Positions 1 to 8,577 of a stretch of DNA of 63,330 bases are shown here, piece by piece. Position numbers and translations under genes: made by a program. Each line of letters opens with the position of its first letter. Position 1 is the first letter of the stretch. Origin of the DNA: Gammaproteobacteria bacterium (GTDB lineage: Bacteria > Pseudomonadota > Gammaproteobacteria > Eutrophobiales > Eutrophobiaceae); assembly GCA_021773245.1 (NCBI GenBank), contig JAJFKK010000004.1:1-63330 (forward strand), written 5' to 3'. Under the pieces are notes generated by a model. That model had not been told where the DNA came from and searched no databases. It saw only the letters and a program-made list of their open reading frames with translations.

Positions 1-1223
1 CCAAATCCTGCCCATGCGTAGGCAACTAAATCCAATACATTATTGTCTGCTTGCAAAGCAAGAGTTGTTGCGAAGAGGGTGAGTAAAATAACAGCCACTT
101 TACCTAACATCATTAACTGTTTATCGGTGGCTTTTATATTAATGATTTTATAAATGTCTTCAGTTATAGCTGAAGAGGCGACCAATAATTGTGAATCGGC
201 GGTGCTCATAATGGCAGCGAGGATCGCAGCTAAACAAATACCTGCGGGTATCGGGTGTAACAATAGCTGTAGTAATTCGATAAACACTTTTTCGCTATCG
301 CTGGCTTGTAATTCATTGCCTAATAATGCGATACCTGAAAAACCAATTAATAATGCGCTAATTAAACTTATGGCGGTCCAGATAAGAGCAATAAAACGCG
401 CTTTTGGAATCTTCTCTTCTGACTCTATTGCCATAAAACGAACCAGTATGTGGGGTTGTCCAAAGTAACCGAGTCCCCATGCTAATAGCGAAACAATACC
501 AATAAAGCCCAAAGGTTCATTTATTGCGCTGGTATAAGGATTAAGCAACTCAGTATTGATAATAGATATCCAGTCAAACAAGGCATCAAAACCATGAATG
601 CTGTAAATAGAAACAATGGCCACATAGCTTAAAGCCAGTGCCATTAATAAGCCTTGTATTAAATCAGTCCATGAGACAGCAAGAAAACCACCCAAACAGG
701 TATAGGTAAGTATTGTTAATGCGCCAATGATGACAGCCCATTGATAAGAAAGACCAAAAACCGATTCGAATAACTTGCCGCCAGCAACCAGTCCCGAACT
801 GGTATAAAACAAATAAAATAAAAGAATAAAAATTGCCGAAATAATTCGTAATAAATGAGATGAGTCATTAAAACGAAATTCAAAATACTCAGGAATGGTT
901 AGCGCATTGTTTAATGATTGAGTCTGAACACGTAAACGAGGAGCAACAAAATGCCAGTTAGTACTGGTGCCAATGTACAAACCAACAGCAATCCAGATTG
1001 CTTCAAAGCCGGCAACGTAAGCATAGCCGGGTAAACCTAATAATAACCAAGCACTCATGTCCGATGCGCCGGCACTAATTGCAGTAGTCCAGCTGCCAAG
1101 CTTTCTGCCGCCGAGTATATAGTCTGATTGATTATGTGTGCGACGCAAGGCAAGCCAACCGATTGCAAAAACCATCAGCAGATAAGCGCTAAAGGTAATA
1201 AAGGTGATGTTTTGATCCGTCAT
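1..1223 (-). CDS. putP: Sodium/proline symporter PutP (C-terminus cut by window edge)
   Basis: Na+-coupled solute symporter of the SSS family, most like the proline transporter PutP of the inner membrane. The reading frame starts at the ATG complementary to 1221-1223 and stays open to the window edge, giving about 407 of the usual roughly 500 residues. The translation shows a chain of hydrophobic segments and the PutP-typical stretches DMSAWLLLGLPG near residue 55 and SWTDLIQG near residue 185. It lies 12 bp downstream of the SplB-like gene on the same strand and is probably the last gene of that operon. The substrate is inferred from family resemblance; another SSS substrate is possible because the C-terminal part is not visible. 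Confidence 0.85.
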   Translation of the reverse strand, partial: MTDQNITFITFSAYLLMVFAIGWLALRRTHNQSDYILGGRKLGSWTTAISAGASDMSAWLLLGLPGYAYVAGFEAIWIAVGLYIGTSTNWHFVAPRLRVQTQSLNNALTIPEYFEFRFNDSSHLLRIISAIFILLFYLFYTSSGLVAGGKLFESVFGLSYQWAVIIGALTILTYTCLGGFLAVSWTDLIQGLLMALALSYVAIVSIYSIHGFDALFDWISIINTELLNPYTSAINEPLGFIGIVSLLAWGLGYFGQPHILVRFMAIESEEKIPKARFIALIWTAISLISALLIGFSGIALLGNELQASDSEKVFIELLQLLLHPIPAGICLAAILAAIMSTADSQLLVASSAITEDIYKIINIKATDKQLMMLGKVAVILLTLFATTLALQADNNVLDLVAYAWAGF

Positions 1224-1235
1224 CAGTGTTTTAGA

Positions 1236-2234
1236 CTAAATCGTTTCATGACAGGGGAAGAACTTTTCAGCCGGGATATGTTGCGTAATAATGTTTTCGC
1301 AAAAATCCAACATCTCATGACGAATTTCTGCCGGATAGCCAATGTTATTTTTTTCTTCAGCCTGAGGAGACGCAAATAACTTTTCATCAGGATAAAGTTT
1401 TTCCAGTTTTCGAAAGTAATCTTTAGGCAATCTAAATCCACCTAAACTAATCGAATGTGTTAACTCAGGGTTAATCTTTGAAAAAATTTCGTTAAATAAT
1501 TCGCTGTATTCTTTAGCATAATCTTTTGTGTAGATGAGCGGGTCAAAACGCAAACCAATTTGCCAACCGGCTTCTTGTAGATCTAATAGGGCTTGTAATC
1601 GTTTGTTTATATCAGGTACTTTATGTTCAAGTGTTCTGGCAATTTTATCTGGCGTAAAACTAAATGCGATAACACAATTCTTAATTGGCTCTCGTTTTAA
1701 CAAACTGCGTATCTGCGTACTCTTGGTTCTTAACTCAAGTAATGCTCGCGGATTGCTTTCAAGGAAAGGTAAAAATTCACTGGTAAAGTCCGTGACAGGA
1801 TCAAGTGCAAGACTGTCACAATCATAGCCAGAGAAAAAATGAACAGCTTCTTCATCATGCTGATTTAATAACAATTGCATCTCTTCGATAAAGTCTTCGT
1901 AATTTACAAATAAAACATAATGTGCAGATTGAAACTTGCCTTGTAAAAAACAATAACGACAGTCATACAGGCAATTTAGCATGTGTGAAAAATAATAATT
2001 AAGTTCTGCGCCAATGGCGTATTCTTTAGGTGAAGGCAATACCAAACCTTTATGTTTTCTTGCCAGAATTAACGCCGCTTGTTTTTTTTGTAATCGGAAG
2101 TTCTGCGACTTGCTATTAAATACTTCACCATAACGTTGACAAGATATTTTCGTTGCATCGGGAAAACGTTTAAGGATAGCCAGAGTTCGTGGGTGATTAG
2201 CGATCTCTTCTTCTATGTATATCGTGCTAATCAT
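1236..2234 (-). CDS. Spore photoproduct lyase-like radical SAM protein
   Basis: Radical SAM protein of the SplB family, 332 residues. The iron-sulfur motif CX3CX2C is at residues 88-95 (CLYDCRYC). A cysteine near residue 139, in the context GYDCDSLALD, lines up with the hydrogen-donor cysteine of Bacillus spore photoproduct lyase. I chose the ATG at 2234 over a TTG at 2243: it overlaps the upstream gene by only 8 bp, which suits translational coupling. Members in non-sporulating Gram-negatives have no established role; repair of a thymine lesion is possible but not shown. It follows a nucleoside phosphorylase-like gene and precedes putP in a tight minus-strand cluster. Confidence 0.85.
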   Translation of the reverse strand: MISTIYIEEEIANHPRTLAILKRFPDATKISCQRYGEVFNSKSQNFRLQKKQAALILARKHKGLVLPSPKEYAIGAELNYYFSHMLNCLYDCRYCFLQGKFQSAHYVLFVNYEDFIEEMQLLLNQHDEEAVHFFSGYDCDSLALDPVTDFTSEFLPFLESNPRALLELRTKSTQIRSLLKREPIKNCVIAFSFTPDKIARTLEHKVPDINKRLQALLDLQEAGWQIGLRFDPLIYTKDYAKEYSELFNEIFSKINPELTHSISLGGFRLPKDYFRKLEKLYPDEKLFASPQAEEKNNIGYPAEIRHEMLDFCENIITQHIPAEKFFPCHETI

Positions 2235-3045
2235 GAATTGCAAACTCTGAATTATTTATCGTATCTCGTAATGTTTTTAATACAGCTTTGCCCGATTTAT
2301 TATCAGCAATTAATTGCATGACATCTTCGTCAGGCAAACGTAATGACCATTGACGCAATAAACGTGATAACTGAAGACTTTCAGATTGTGTGAAATGCAA
2401 TTTTTCTATTAAGTGTTGATAATGCTCTGGTTCGGCAGTAATAGAATAAATTTCTGTCGACAAGGGTTTAAGCCTATCAATTAGTTTCTCTATTATTTGA
2501 ACTTGTGCGGAAATCATTTTTTTTACTTTATCGGCATTAACTGTAGCCGTGTCTTGTTCAGTGTTGTCTGAAATAATTTTTAAGCAATGAATTAATTCAG
2601 CCGAGCCTAAGCGTATGGCTATCTGATAAAAAGCAGAGGATTCCATATCATATAGTGAGTCTTGATAATCCGTTGACGGTTTATCTAATGTAATTAAATG
2701 AGTGCTTTTACAAGGAGAGTTAAAAATAATCTGCGGATACCAGGTAGTATTGTCATGATTATCAGTAATTTTATTAACCAGACGCACTTCACCTAGCGGG
2801 ATATTCGCATGCCCGGCAACGCCAATGTTTAACCAGATGTCACTAGCAGCAGTATTCAAACATGCATGTTGGTAACTCACTGCTGCGGCCATATTTAGTT
2901 TGCCGATGCCTGTAATGGTTAAACTTATTTCTTTGTCTTTCGATTGATAGATGCGAAACAAATCAAACTCTTTTAAATCTGGCAGCTTAAAATGTTGAAT
3001 GAGTGGTTGAGCTTCACAAGGAAGAGCGCAGAAGATATGAATCAT
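2227..3045 (-). CDS. Nucleoside phosphorylase / MTA-SAH nucleosidase superfamily protein
   Basis: A 272-residue protein. Its N-terminal 200 residues resemble the phosphorylase superfamily (PNP_UDP_1): a beta start (MIHIFCALPCEAQP), a GIGKLNMAAA segment, a NIGVAGH turn and a YDMESSAFY segment that corresponds to the nucleosidase DMEGAA motif binding the ribose hydroxyls. The C-terminal 70 residues, after IEKLIDRL, are an extra helical region not typical of MtnN. It starts 6 bp after the glycosyltransferase and overlaps the SplB-like start. The substrate is unknown; pairing with a radical SAM enzyme makes cleavage of a SAM-derived or modified nucleoside by-product an attractive but untested idea. 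Confidence 0.75.
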   Translation of the reverse strand: MIHIFCALPCEAQPLIQHFKLPDLKEFDLFRIYQSKDKEISLTITGIGKLNMAAAVSYQHACLNTAASDIWLNIGVAGHANIPLGEVRLVNKITDNHDNTTWYPQIIFNSPCKSTHLITLDKPSTDYQDSLYDMESSAFYQIAIRLGSAELIHCLKIISDNTEQDTATVNADKVKKMISAQVQIIEKLIDRLKPLSTEIYSITAEPEHYQHLIEKLHFTQSESLQLSRLLRQWSLRLPDEDVMQLIADNKSGKAVLKTLRDTINNSEFAIHD

Positions 3046-3051
3046 GATGTT

Positions 3052-3894
3052 TTAATAATGTTCAGCAGTTTGATTTGAATAATGCGCTAGTAATGTTTCG
3101 AATTTGTCACTGTATTCATTCTTGCCGTGTTTTTCTGCGCCTTTCAAAAAGAGTGTAAGCTTGTGAAGCAACATGTCTTTTGCTGCTTTTAAATCTTCTT
3201 TATTTAAATGTTTTGATTTGATTATTTTTTCCAATGCAATAATACGAAAACGATCCATGCCCCAGTGTTGTCGAGATAACTGATCGTCATGACCACCATA
3301 TTTATTCGTTAAGGCTTCATCAATAAATAATACCGGATACTGGCAACAAATCCGTAGCCACATATCGTAATCTTCACATGCAGCCAGGGTTTCATCAAAT
3401 AAACCGATTTCATTAAATAATGTTTTCTTAATCATCACAGAAGAGGGAGAAATAACGCATAGTGGCAAGCAGTGCTGGAAAATATGACCACCCATTTTTT
3501 TATGTTTTTTACCCTGATTTAATATTTTTCCATTTCTAAACCACGTTTCATTAGTATGACAGATTAAATAATCTGGATTTTCAGTCAGTGCGATAACTTG
3601 GTTTTCCAGTTTATTGGCTTGCCAACTATCGTCAGAATCTAACAGGCAAAGCCAATTTGATGTCGAATTCTTAATACCTTCGTTACGCGCAGCACTAACA
3701 CCTTTATTCTCTTGCCTTAAATATTTAACTTGAGGATATTCACGTTCAACTAATTTTTCTGTTTCATCAGTAGAGCCATCATCGACAACAATAATCTCAT
3801 TAACAGGATAAGTTTGAGCGAGAACAGCATCGACTGCCCGTTTTAGAAGCGAAGCTCGATTATAAGTTGGAATAATCACTGAGATTTTATACAT
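3052..3894 (-). CDS. Family 2 glycosyltransferase
   Basis: GT-A fold glycosyltransferase of 280 residues. The N-terminus VIIPTYNRASLL, the VVDDGSTDET nucleotide-binding segment and the LLDSDDSW DxD-type metal site near residue 98 are all present. An ED pair (ACEDYDMWLR, near residue 180) marks the usual catalytic-base region. No membrane segment is visible, so it is probably a cytoplasmic enzyme acting at the membrane on a cell-surface glycan. It is the promoter-proximal gene of a four-gene minus-strand cluster and is divergent from the SDR gene across an 80-bp gap. Acceptor and sugar donor cannot be deduced. Confidence 0.85.
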   Translation of the reverse strand: MYKISVIIPTYNRASLLKRAVDAVLAQTYPVNEIIVVDDGSTDETEKLVEREYPQVKYLRQENKGVSAARNEGIKNSTSNWLCLLDSDDSWQANKLENQVIALTENPDYLICHTNETWFRNGKILNQGKKHKKMGGHIFQHCLPLCVISPSSVMIKKTLFNEIGLFDETLAACEDYDMWLRICCQYPVLFIDEALTNKYGGHDDQLSRQHWGMDRFRIIALEKIIKSKHLNKEDLKAAKDMLLHKLTLFLKGAEKHGKNEYSDKFETLLAHYSNQTAEHY

Positions 3895-3974
3895 AGCTAA
3901 TTCTTGAGTTTACAGTGGGTAGGTTTAGAATAGCGCGCTCACCATAAACGACTTAAATTATAATTGAAACCTTG

Positions 3975-4730
3975 ATGAATCGCCTAAAAGATAAAATTGC
4001 TGTGATTACCGGCGCTAGCAGTGGTATTGGCCGCGGGATTGCCGAAGCTTTCACTAAAGAAGGCGCGGATATAGTCGTCAATTACAACAAATCTAAAGAC
4101 AGTGCAGAATCTCTTGTCGAAGAGATTAAGGTGTCCGGCAGACGAGCGATTGCAGTACAGGCAAACATGGCAGATGAAGATGATATTGATCGTTTAATCG
4201 CAAAAGCCATAGAAGAGTTTGGACGAATAGATATATGGGTCAATAATGCAGGCGCAGATATTCTTACCGGCACAGGCGCTGCTGCCGAAATACATGAAAA
4301 ACTTGAACATCTCATCGAAGTTGATTTAAAAGGGACGATTAAAGCCTGTTGGTCAGTAACACCGACTATGCAAGAGCAGGGGCACGGTGTGATAGTGAAT
4401 ATGGGTTGGGATTTATCTACACATGGCTTTGAAGGTACTAACCCGCAAATTTTTGCTGCAACAAAAGCGGGTGTTTTAGGCTTCACGCGTTCATTTGCGA
4501 AAACAGTGGGTCCGGAAATCCGAGTCAATATGGTTTCTCCTGGTTGGATATCAACATCGTTTGCTGAAGAGCATATGGATGACGCATATTATCAGGCACG
4601 AATAAAAGAAATTCCTCTAGCCCGGTTTGGTAGGCCAGAAGATGTTGCTGCCGCGGCTGTTTTCCTCGCTTCGGACGATGCTTCATATCTAACCGGCGAA
4701 GCAATAAAGATTAATGGTGGCTTGGTCTAA
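3975..4730 (+). CDS. SDR-family protein lacking the catalytic Asn, Ser and Tyr
   Basis: A 251-residue classical-SDR fold protein. The dinucleotide-binding TGASSGIG motif (residues about 13-20), the NNAGA motif and an intact C-terminal SPGWIST / GEAIKINGG region are present. The active site is abnormal. Where FabG-like enzymes carry Ser there is Trp (VNMGWD), the YxxxK tyrosine is Phe (FAATK, codon TTT), and the helix-4 Asn is Asp (EVDLKG); the lysine is kept. I use the ATG at 3975, not the TTG directly before it. The stop overlaps the next start (TAATG), so it is coupled to the PcaC-like gene. It probably binds NAD(P) but need not do standard carbonyl reduction. Confidence 0.85.
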   Translation: MNRLKDKIAVITGASSGIGRGIAEAFTKEGADIVVNYNKSKDSAESLVEEIKVSGRRAIAVQANMADEDDIDRLIAKAIEEFGRIDIWVNNAGADILTGTGAAAEIHEKLEHLIEVDLKGTIKACWSVTPTMQEQGHGVIVNMGWDLSTHGFEGTNPQIFAATKAGVLGFTRSFAKTVGPEIRVNMVSPGWISTSFAEEHMDDAYYQARIKEIPLARFGRPEDVAAAAVFLASDDASYLTGEAIKINGGLV

Positions 4731-5113
4731 TGTCTGAAGAAGATAAAAAGAAAGGGCTAAAAGTTCGCACTGAGGTGATGGGCGAGGCGTTTGTTCAACG
4801 TGCAATCAACAACAGCACTGAATTAACTGAGCCATTACAAGATTGGATTAATGAACATGCGTGGGGCTCGACATGGCAACGCGAAGGTATTTCGAAGCAA
4901 ACGCGATCATTAATCACCATTGCCATGTTAGCAGCATTGAAATCGCCAACTGAATTGAAAGGTCATGTGCGTGGTGCGCTGAATAACGGATGTAGCGTCG
5001 AGGAAATACAAGAGGTGTTATTACATTCGATTGCTTATTGTGGTGCGCCAGCAGCACAAGAAGCCTTTCGCGCGGCACAAGAAGTTATTGATGAGTGGCA
5101 AAAAAAGACTTAA
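4730..5113 (+). CDS. Carboxymuconolactone decarboxylase family protein (PcaC-like)
   Basis: A 127-residue protein very like 4-carboxymuconolactone decarboxylase: VMGEAFVQRAINN at the start, AWGSTWQREG, SLITIAMLAAL, LKGHVRGALNNG and EVLLHSIAYCGAPAAQEA in the expected order and with normal length. PcaC removes CO2 from gamma-carboxymuconolactone in the protocatechuate branch of the beta-ketoadipate pathway. No other pca gene lies in this window and the partner is the catalytically odd SDR, so the true substrate may differ. Its ATG overlaps the SDR stop codon by one base. A terminator hairpin spans its stop codon. Confidence 0.85.
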   Translation: MSEEDKKKGLKVRTEVMGEAFVQRAINNSTELTEPLQDWINEHAWGSTWQREGISKQTRSLITIAMLAALKSPTELKGHVRGALNNGCSVEEIQEVLLHSIAYCGAPAAQEAFRAAQEVIDEWQKKT

Positions 5114-5132
5114 TTCAGATAATTAAGTTTTA
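5108..5132 (+). terminator. Rho-independent terminator between convergent genes
   Basis: Stem ACTTAATT (5108-5115) pairs with AATTAAGT (5121-5128) across a 5-nt loop and is followed by a short T run. It contains the stop codon of the PcaC-like gene and abuts the stop of the convergent GGDEF-EAL gene. The stem is AT-rich, so its strength is uncertain. Confidence 0.55.
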
Positions 5133-7538
5133 AGAATCTTTGTTATTTTTGATATGATTCGAGCTAACAAGCAAGTCATTTAAGGGGAGTGGTTTCCCAA
5201 TACCATAGCCCTGCGCATAATTAACTCCAATCTCTCTAAGCATGCCTTTGATCTCATCATTCTCGACAAATTCAGCAATGGTTTTCATACCCATTACTTG
5301 GCCAATCTCATTAATCGATTTGACCATGGCATGGTCGATTGGATCATCAGCAATATCTTTGACAAACATGCCATCGATCTTCAGGAAATCGACAGGGAGG
5401 TTTTTTAAATAAGCAAACGATGATAAACCGCTACCAAAATCATCCAACGCAAACCGACAGCCTAATTCCTTTAACGTCGAAATGAATTTCATCGCCATGC
5501 TCAAATTGGATATGGCTGCCGTCTCGGTAATTTCAAAGCATATTTTATGTCCATCAATACTGGATTTATCCAATTGTACGACGATGAAGTCCAATACGTC
5601 CGGGTTGGTCAATGATGCACCGGAGAGGTTAATAGAGCAGAAATTAATGTCTTCTAGAAAAGTAGGATTATTTGCTAATAAGTCAAAGGCATGTTCAATG
5701 ACCCAGTAATCTACTTTTGAAATCAGGTTATAGCGTTCTGCGGCAGGTAGAAATGCTCCCGGTGGAATAATCTCGCCGCTATCATCAAGCATTCGTATGA
5801 GGAGCTCATAGTGTATATTTTTGTTAGCAGTGTCCAAAGGCTCAATGATCTGTGCATAAAGACAGAACCGATCTTCTTCAAGAGCGTGATTCAGACGAGC
5901 CACCCATTGCATCTCACCATGACGCTGGGCTATATCGATATCATCAGCGTGAGAAACATGAATGCGGTTACGGCCTTGATCTTTGGCCATATAGCAGGCG
6001 GCATCGGCATCTTTTAATAACTCGGTTAAATTAGGGGTCATCTCAGTAATCGCTACCAAACCAATACTGACGCCGACTTTGAACGTTTGCCCTTCCCATG
6101 CAAATTGATAATCCTGAATAGTTTTTTGTAACGATATGGCTACCCGATGCGCATCATCCAGTGAACAATGCTCCATTAATACACCGAATTCATCTCCGCC
6201 AAGCCGAGCCAAAGTGTCGCGAACTCTTACAACATTTTTAAGTTCTGTTGTCAGTTGACGCAACATTTCATCACCGGCCATATGGCCACAGGTATCATTG
6301 ACAACTTTGAATTGATCCAGATCCATAAAACAAAGTGCATGACTACTTTGAGTTGATCCGATGGTTAATAGTAAGCGTTCAGCACGACGCTCAAATTCAC
6401 GTCTATTTATCAGATCGGTTAAATCATCATGAGACGCCTGATATGTTAATTTTTCTCCTGCTTTTTTAAGTTCGCTGATGTCGTGTACGGTTGACCAGAT
6501 GCATTCATTATTATCTTCATCTTTGATTAGAGAACCGTTTAATAGAACGGGTACTGTAGAGCCATTTTTATGAATGTATTCCTTTTCATAAGGTCCATAT
6601 TGGCCTGTCTCAAGAATAGATTGAAGTTGTTCTTTTTCTTGTGCTTCATATCTAGGTGGTGTGATTTCCCAATATGTCAGCTTTAATGCTTCATCCTTGC
6701 TATAACCAATAATATCGAGATAGCCTTGATTGACCTCAATTAAACTGCCATCCATATTACACAATGCCATTCCTACTTGTGATGTTTCAAACATGGCACG
6801 GTATTTCTCTTCCGATGATTGCAATTTTTTTTCTATATTTTTGCGGTCGGTGATATCAATTGCCGAACCCAGAAATTGGCTAATGTTACCGTGCTTGTCA
6901 TAGAGTGGGCTCAAAACCAGGTCAATAGTAATGAATTCATTTTCTCCAGCCCGAACCCGTTCATCATAACGCACCACCTCTCCTTTTTTGGCGGTATGTA
7001 ATGCCTTCTGTAAGCGATTTTGTACATCACTTGAATAAGAGCACCAATAAGTATCGATAAAGAATTTACCGATAACATCTTCACGTTTTAACGAAGCTCT
7101 TTCGATCGCGGCTTTATTTGCATCAATGAGTATTCCTTCAATTGAAATTAAGCCAACAAAGCTAAACATGCTATCGAAGATCTTCCTTACCATTGCCTCA
7201 CTTTCACTTAAGTCTTTTCTTGACTTGAGAATTAATATTCCCGTCAAGGTTGAAAGCCAAATGAGGAAAATGGAGAGACTACGATTTAAATAAACTTTCC
7301 ATTCTTCGCTACCACTTGGAGAGGCAATGAATCCAATTAGAACAAAAATTGTGCAGATGATGGCTGCGAGCAATAAATATTTCTTCTGATTTGAGAATAA
7401 TGAGATAAATATAACGGCAACATAGGACACACCAAACGCGACACCAAGTGGGATCTGCAAATCTATAAAGAGAAGTGTTACAGCTAGAACTATAGAAATG
7501 AAAAAATAATCAGCAGATTTTATATTTAATTTTGCCAT
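5130..7538 (-). CDS. Membrane PAS-PAS-GGDEF-EAL cyclic-di-GMP protein
   Basis: An 802-residue sensor for c-di-GMP turnover. About four transmembrane segments fill residues 10-105, then two PAS domains (about 115-235 and 240-360). The GGDEF domain is intact (ARLGGDEFG) with an inhibitory I-site RxxD (RVRD) five residues upstream. The EAL domain reads ELL in place of EAL but keeps EITE, DDFGSG, KIDG and AQGYGIGKP, so phosphodiesterase activity is likely preserved. Both synthesis and breakdown are therefore plausible, tuned by PAS input. No adjacent partner gene is evident; it is convergent with the PcaC-like gene and upstream of no obvious target. Confidence 0.93.
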   Translation of the reverse strand: MAKLNIKSADYFFISIVLAVTLLFIDLQIPLGVAFGVSYVAVIFISLFSNQKKYLLLAAIICTIFVLIGFIASPSGSEEWKVYLNRSLSIFLIWLSTLTGILILKSRKDLSESEAMVRKIFDSMFSFVGLISIEGILIDANKAAIERASLKREDVIGKFFIDTYWCSYSSDVQNRLQKALHTAKKGEVVRYDERVRAGENEFITIDLVLSPLYDKHGNISQFLGSAIDITDRKNIEKKLQSSEEKYRAMFETSQVGMALCNMDGSLIEVNQGYLDIIGYSKDEALKLTYWEITPPRYEAQEKEQLQSILETGQYGPYEKEYIHKNGSTVPVLLNGSLIKDEDNNECIWSTVHDISELKKAGEKLTYQASHDDLTDLINRREFERRAERLLLTIGSTQSSHALCFMDLDQFKVVNDTCGHMAGDEMLRQLTTELKNVVRVRDTLARLGGDEFGVLMEHCSLDDAHRVAISLQKTIQDYQFAWEGQTFKVGVSIGLVAITEMTPNLTELLKDADAACYMAKDQGRNRIHVSHADDIDIAQRHGEMQWVARLNHALEEDRFCLYAQIIEPLDTANKNIHYELLIRMLDDSGEIIPPGAFLPAAERYNLISKVDYWVIEHAFDLLANNPTFLEDINFCSINLSGASLTNPDVLDFIVVQLDKSSIDGHKICFEITETAAISNLSMAMKFISTLKELGCRFALDDFGSGLSSFAYLKNLPVDFLKIDGMFVKDIADDPIDHAMVKSINEIGQVMGMKTIAEFVENDEIKGMLREIGVNYAQGYGIGKPLPLNDLLVSSNHIKNNKDS

Positions 7539-7575
7539 TTATTTATTATCGACTTCGATCAAAATGACTGCAGAA

Positions 7576-8091
7576 TTAATAGTGTATCAAAGAATGAATA
7601 TTATATTTTGCCAGTTTATCTCTACCCTTAAGAAAGTCGAGTTCGACGACAAAAGCACAAGCGACTACTTCTGCACCTAATTTTTCAACTAACTCACAGC
7701 TAGCCGCAGCTGTTCCGCCGGTTGCTAACAAATCATCTACTAATAAAACTTTATCGCCTTTTTCCAATGCATCGATATGTACTTCTAGAGAAGCAGAGCC
7801 ATATTCGAGATCATAAGACATGGATTCAACGTCATAGGGAAGCTTTCCAGGTTTACGTAAAGGGATGAAGCCAATGCCAAGTTCCCATGCAGCGAGAGAG
7901 CCAAAGATAAAACCGCGAGCTTCCATTCCTGCAACCGCTGTAATGTCCTTTCCTAAAAAAGGATGAATTAATTGATGTACCGCCAATTTTAGCATCGCTG
8001 GGTCTTTCACCAACGGGGTAATGTCCTTAAATTGAATACCTGGCTCAGGAAAGTCAGGTATATTTCGGATATGTGCTTCTAAGCGTTCCAT
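7576..8091 (-). CDS. apt: Adenine phosphoribosyltransferase
   Basis: Purine salvage enzyme converting adenine and PRPP to AMP plus pyrophosphate in the cytoplasm. It has the normal length of 171 residues, begins with the typical IRNIPDFPEPGIQFKDITPL region, and carries AGMEARGFIFG and the PRPP-binding loop VLLVDDLLATGGT near residue 120. It is divergent from the DoxX gene, with only about 67 bp between the start codons, so the two promoters must be packed closely. It is followed on the same strand by the GGDEF-EAL gene's upstream gap. Confidence 0.97.
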   Translation of the reverse strand: MERLEAHIRNIPDFPEPGIQFKDITPLVKDPAMLKLAVHQLIHPFLGKDITAVAGMEARGFIFGSLAAWELGIGFIPLRKPGKLPYDVESMSYDLEYGSASLEVHIDALEKGDKVLLVDDLLATGGTAAASCELVEKLGAEVVACAFVVELDFLKGRDKLAKYNIHSLIHY

Positions 8092-8158
8092 CTTGTATCT
8101 CCAATTGCGTTATAATTTTCGCACTATAATAACGAGTAATCAAAAAGAGGGGGAGACT

Positions 8159-8572
8159 ATGTGTGCATTACTTAAGCAATATGGCCCATTAGTCGGCCGA
8201 ATTCTGCTATCAGCTATCTTTATACTGGCTGGCTTTCATAAGATTACCGGCTTTGAAAATACAGCAGGCTATATGGCGAGCAAAGGTCTACCTATGACTG
8301 AAGTACTATTGGTATTAACCATCATTATAGAATTGGCTGGCGGCATCATGTTACTAGTAGGTTGGCAGGCACGCTGGGCCGCAACAGCTATTTTTCTATT
8401 TTTAATACCGGTGACATTGGTCTTTCATCCATTCTGGTCATTCGAAGCACAGGAAGCTATGACGCAATATCATGCATTCATGAAAAACCTGGCGATCATG
8501 GGTGGCATGTTGTTCGTCATGATTCATGGATCGGGTCCTTTAAGTCTCGGCAAAGATCATTGTGAAAAATAA
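8159..8572 (+). CDS. DoxX family membrane protein
   Basis: A 137-residue inner-membrane protein with four predicted transmembrane helices (GRILLSAIFILAGFHKITG at the start, then a VLLVLTIIIELAGGIMLL segment). This matches the DoxX/DUF417-like family often linked to redox or quinone chemistry. I start it at the ATG at 8159 because GAGGGGGAGA lies immediately upstream as a strong ribosome-binding site; an upstream in-frame codon at 8093 would run into the apt start. Two TATAAT hexamers (8111-8116 and 8125-8130) lie in the shared upstream gap, without a convincing -35 match. The precise function is unknown. Confidence 0.85.
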   Translation: MCALLKQYGPLVGRILLSAIFILAGFHKITGFENTAGYMASKGLPMTEVLLVLTIIIELAGGIMLLVGWQARWAATAIFLFLIPVTLVFHPFWSFEAQEAMTQYHAFMKNLAIMGGMLFVMIHGSGPLSLGKDHCEK

Positions 8573-8577
8573 ATCGA

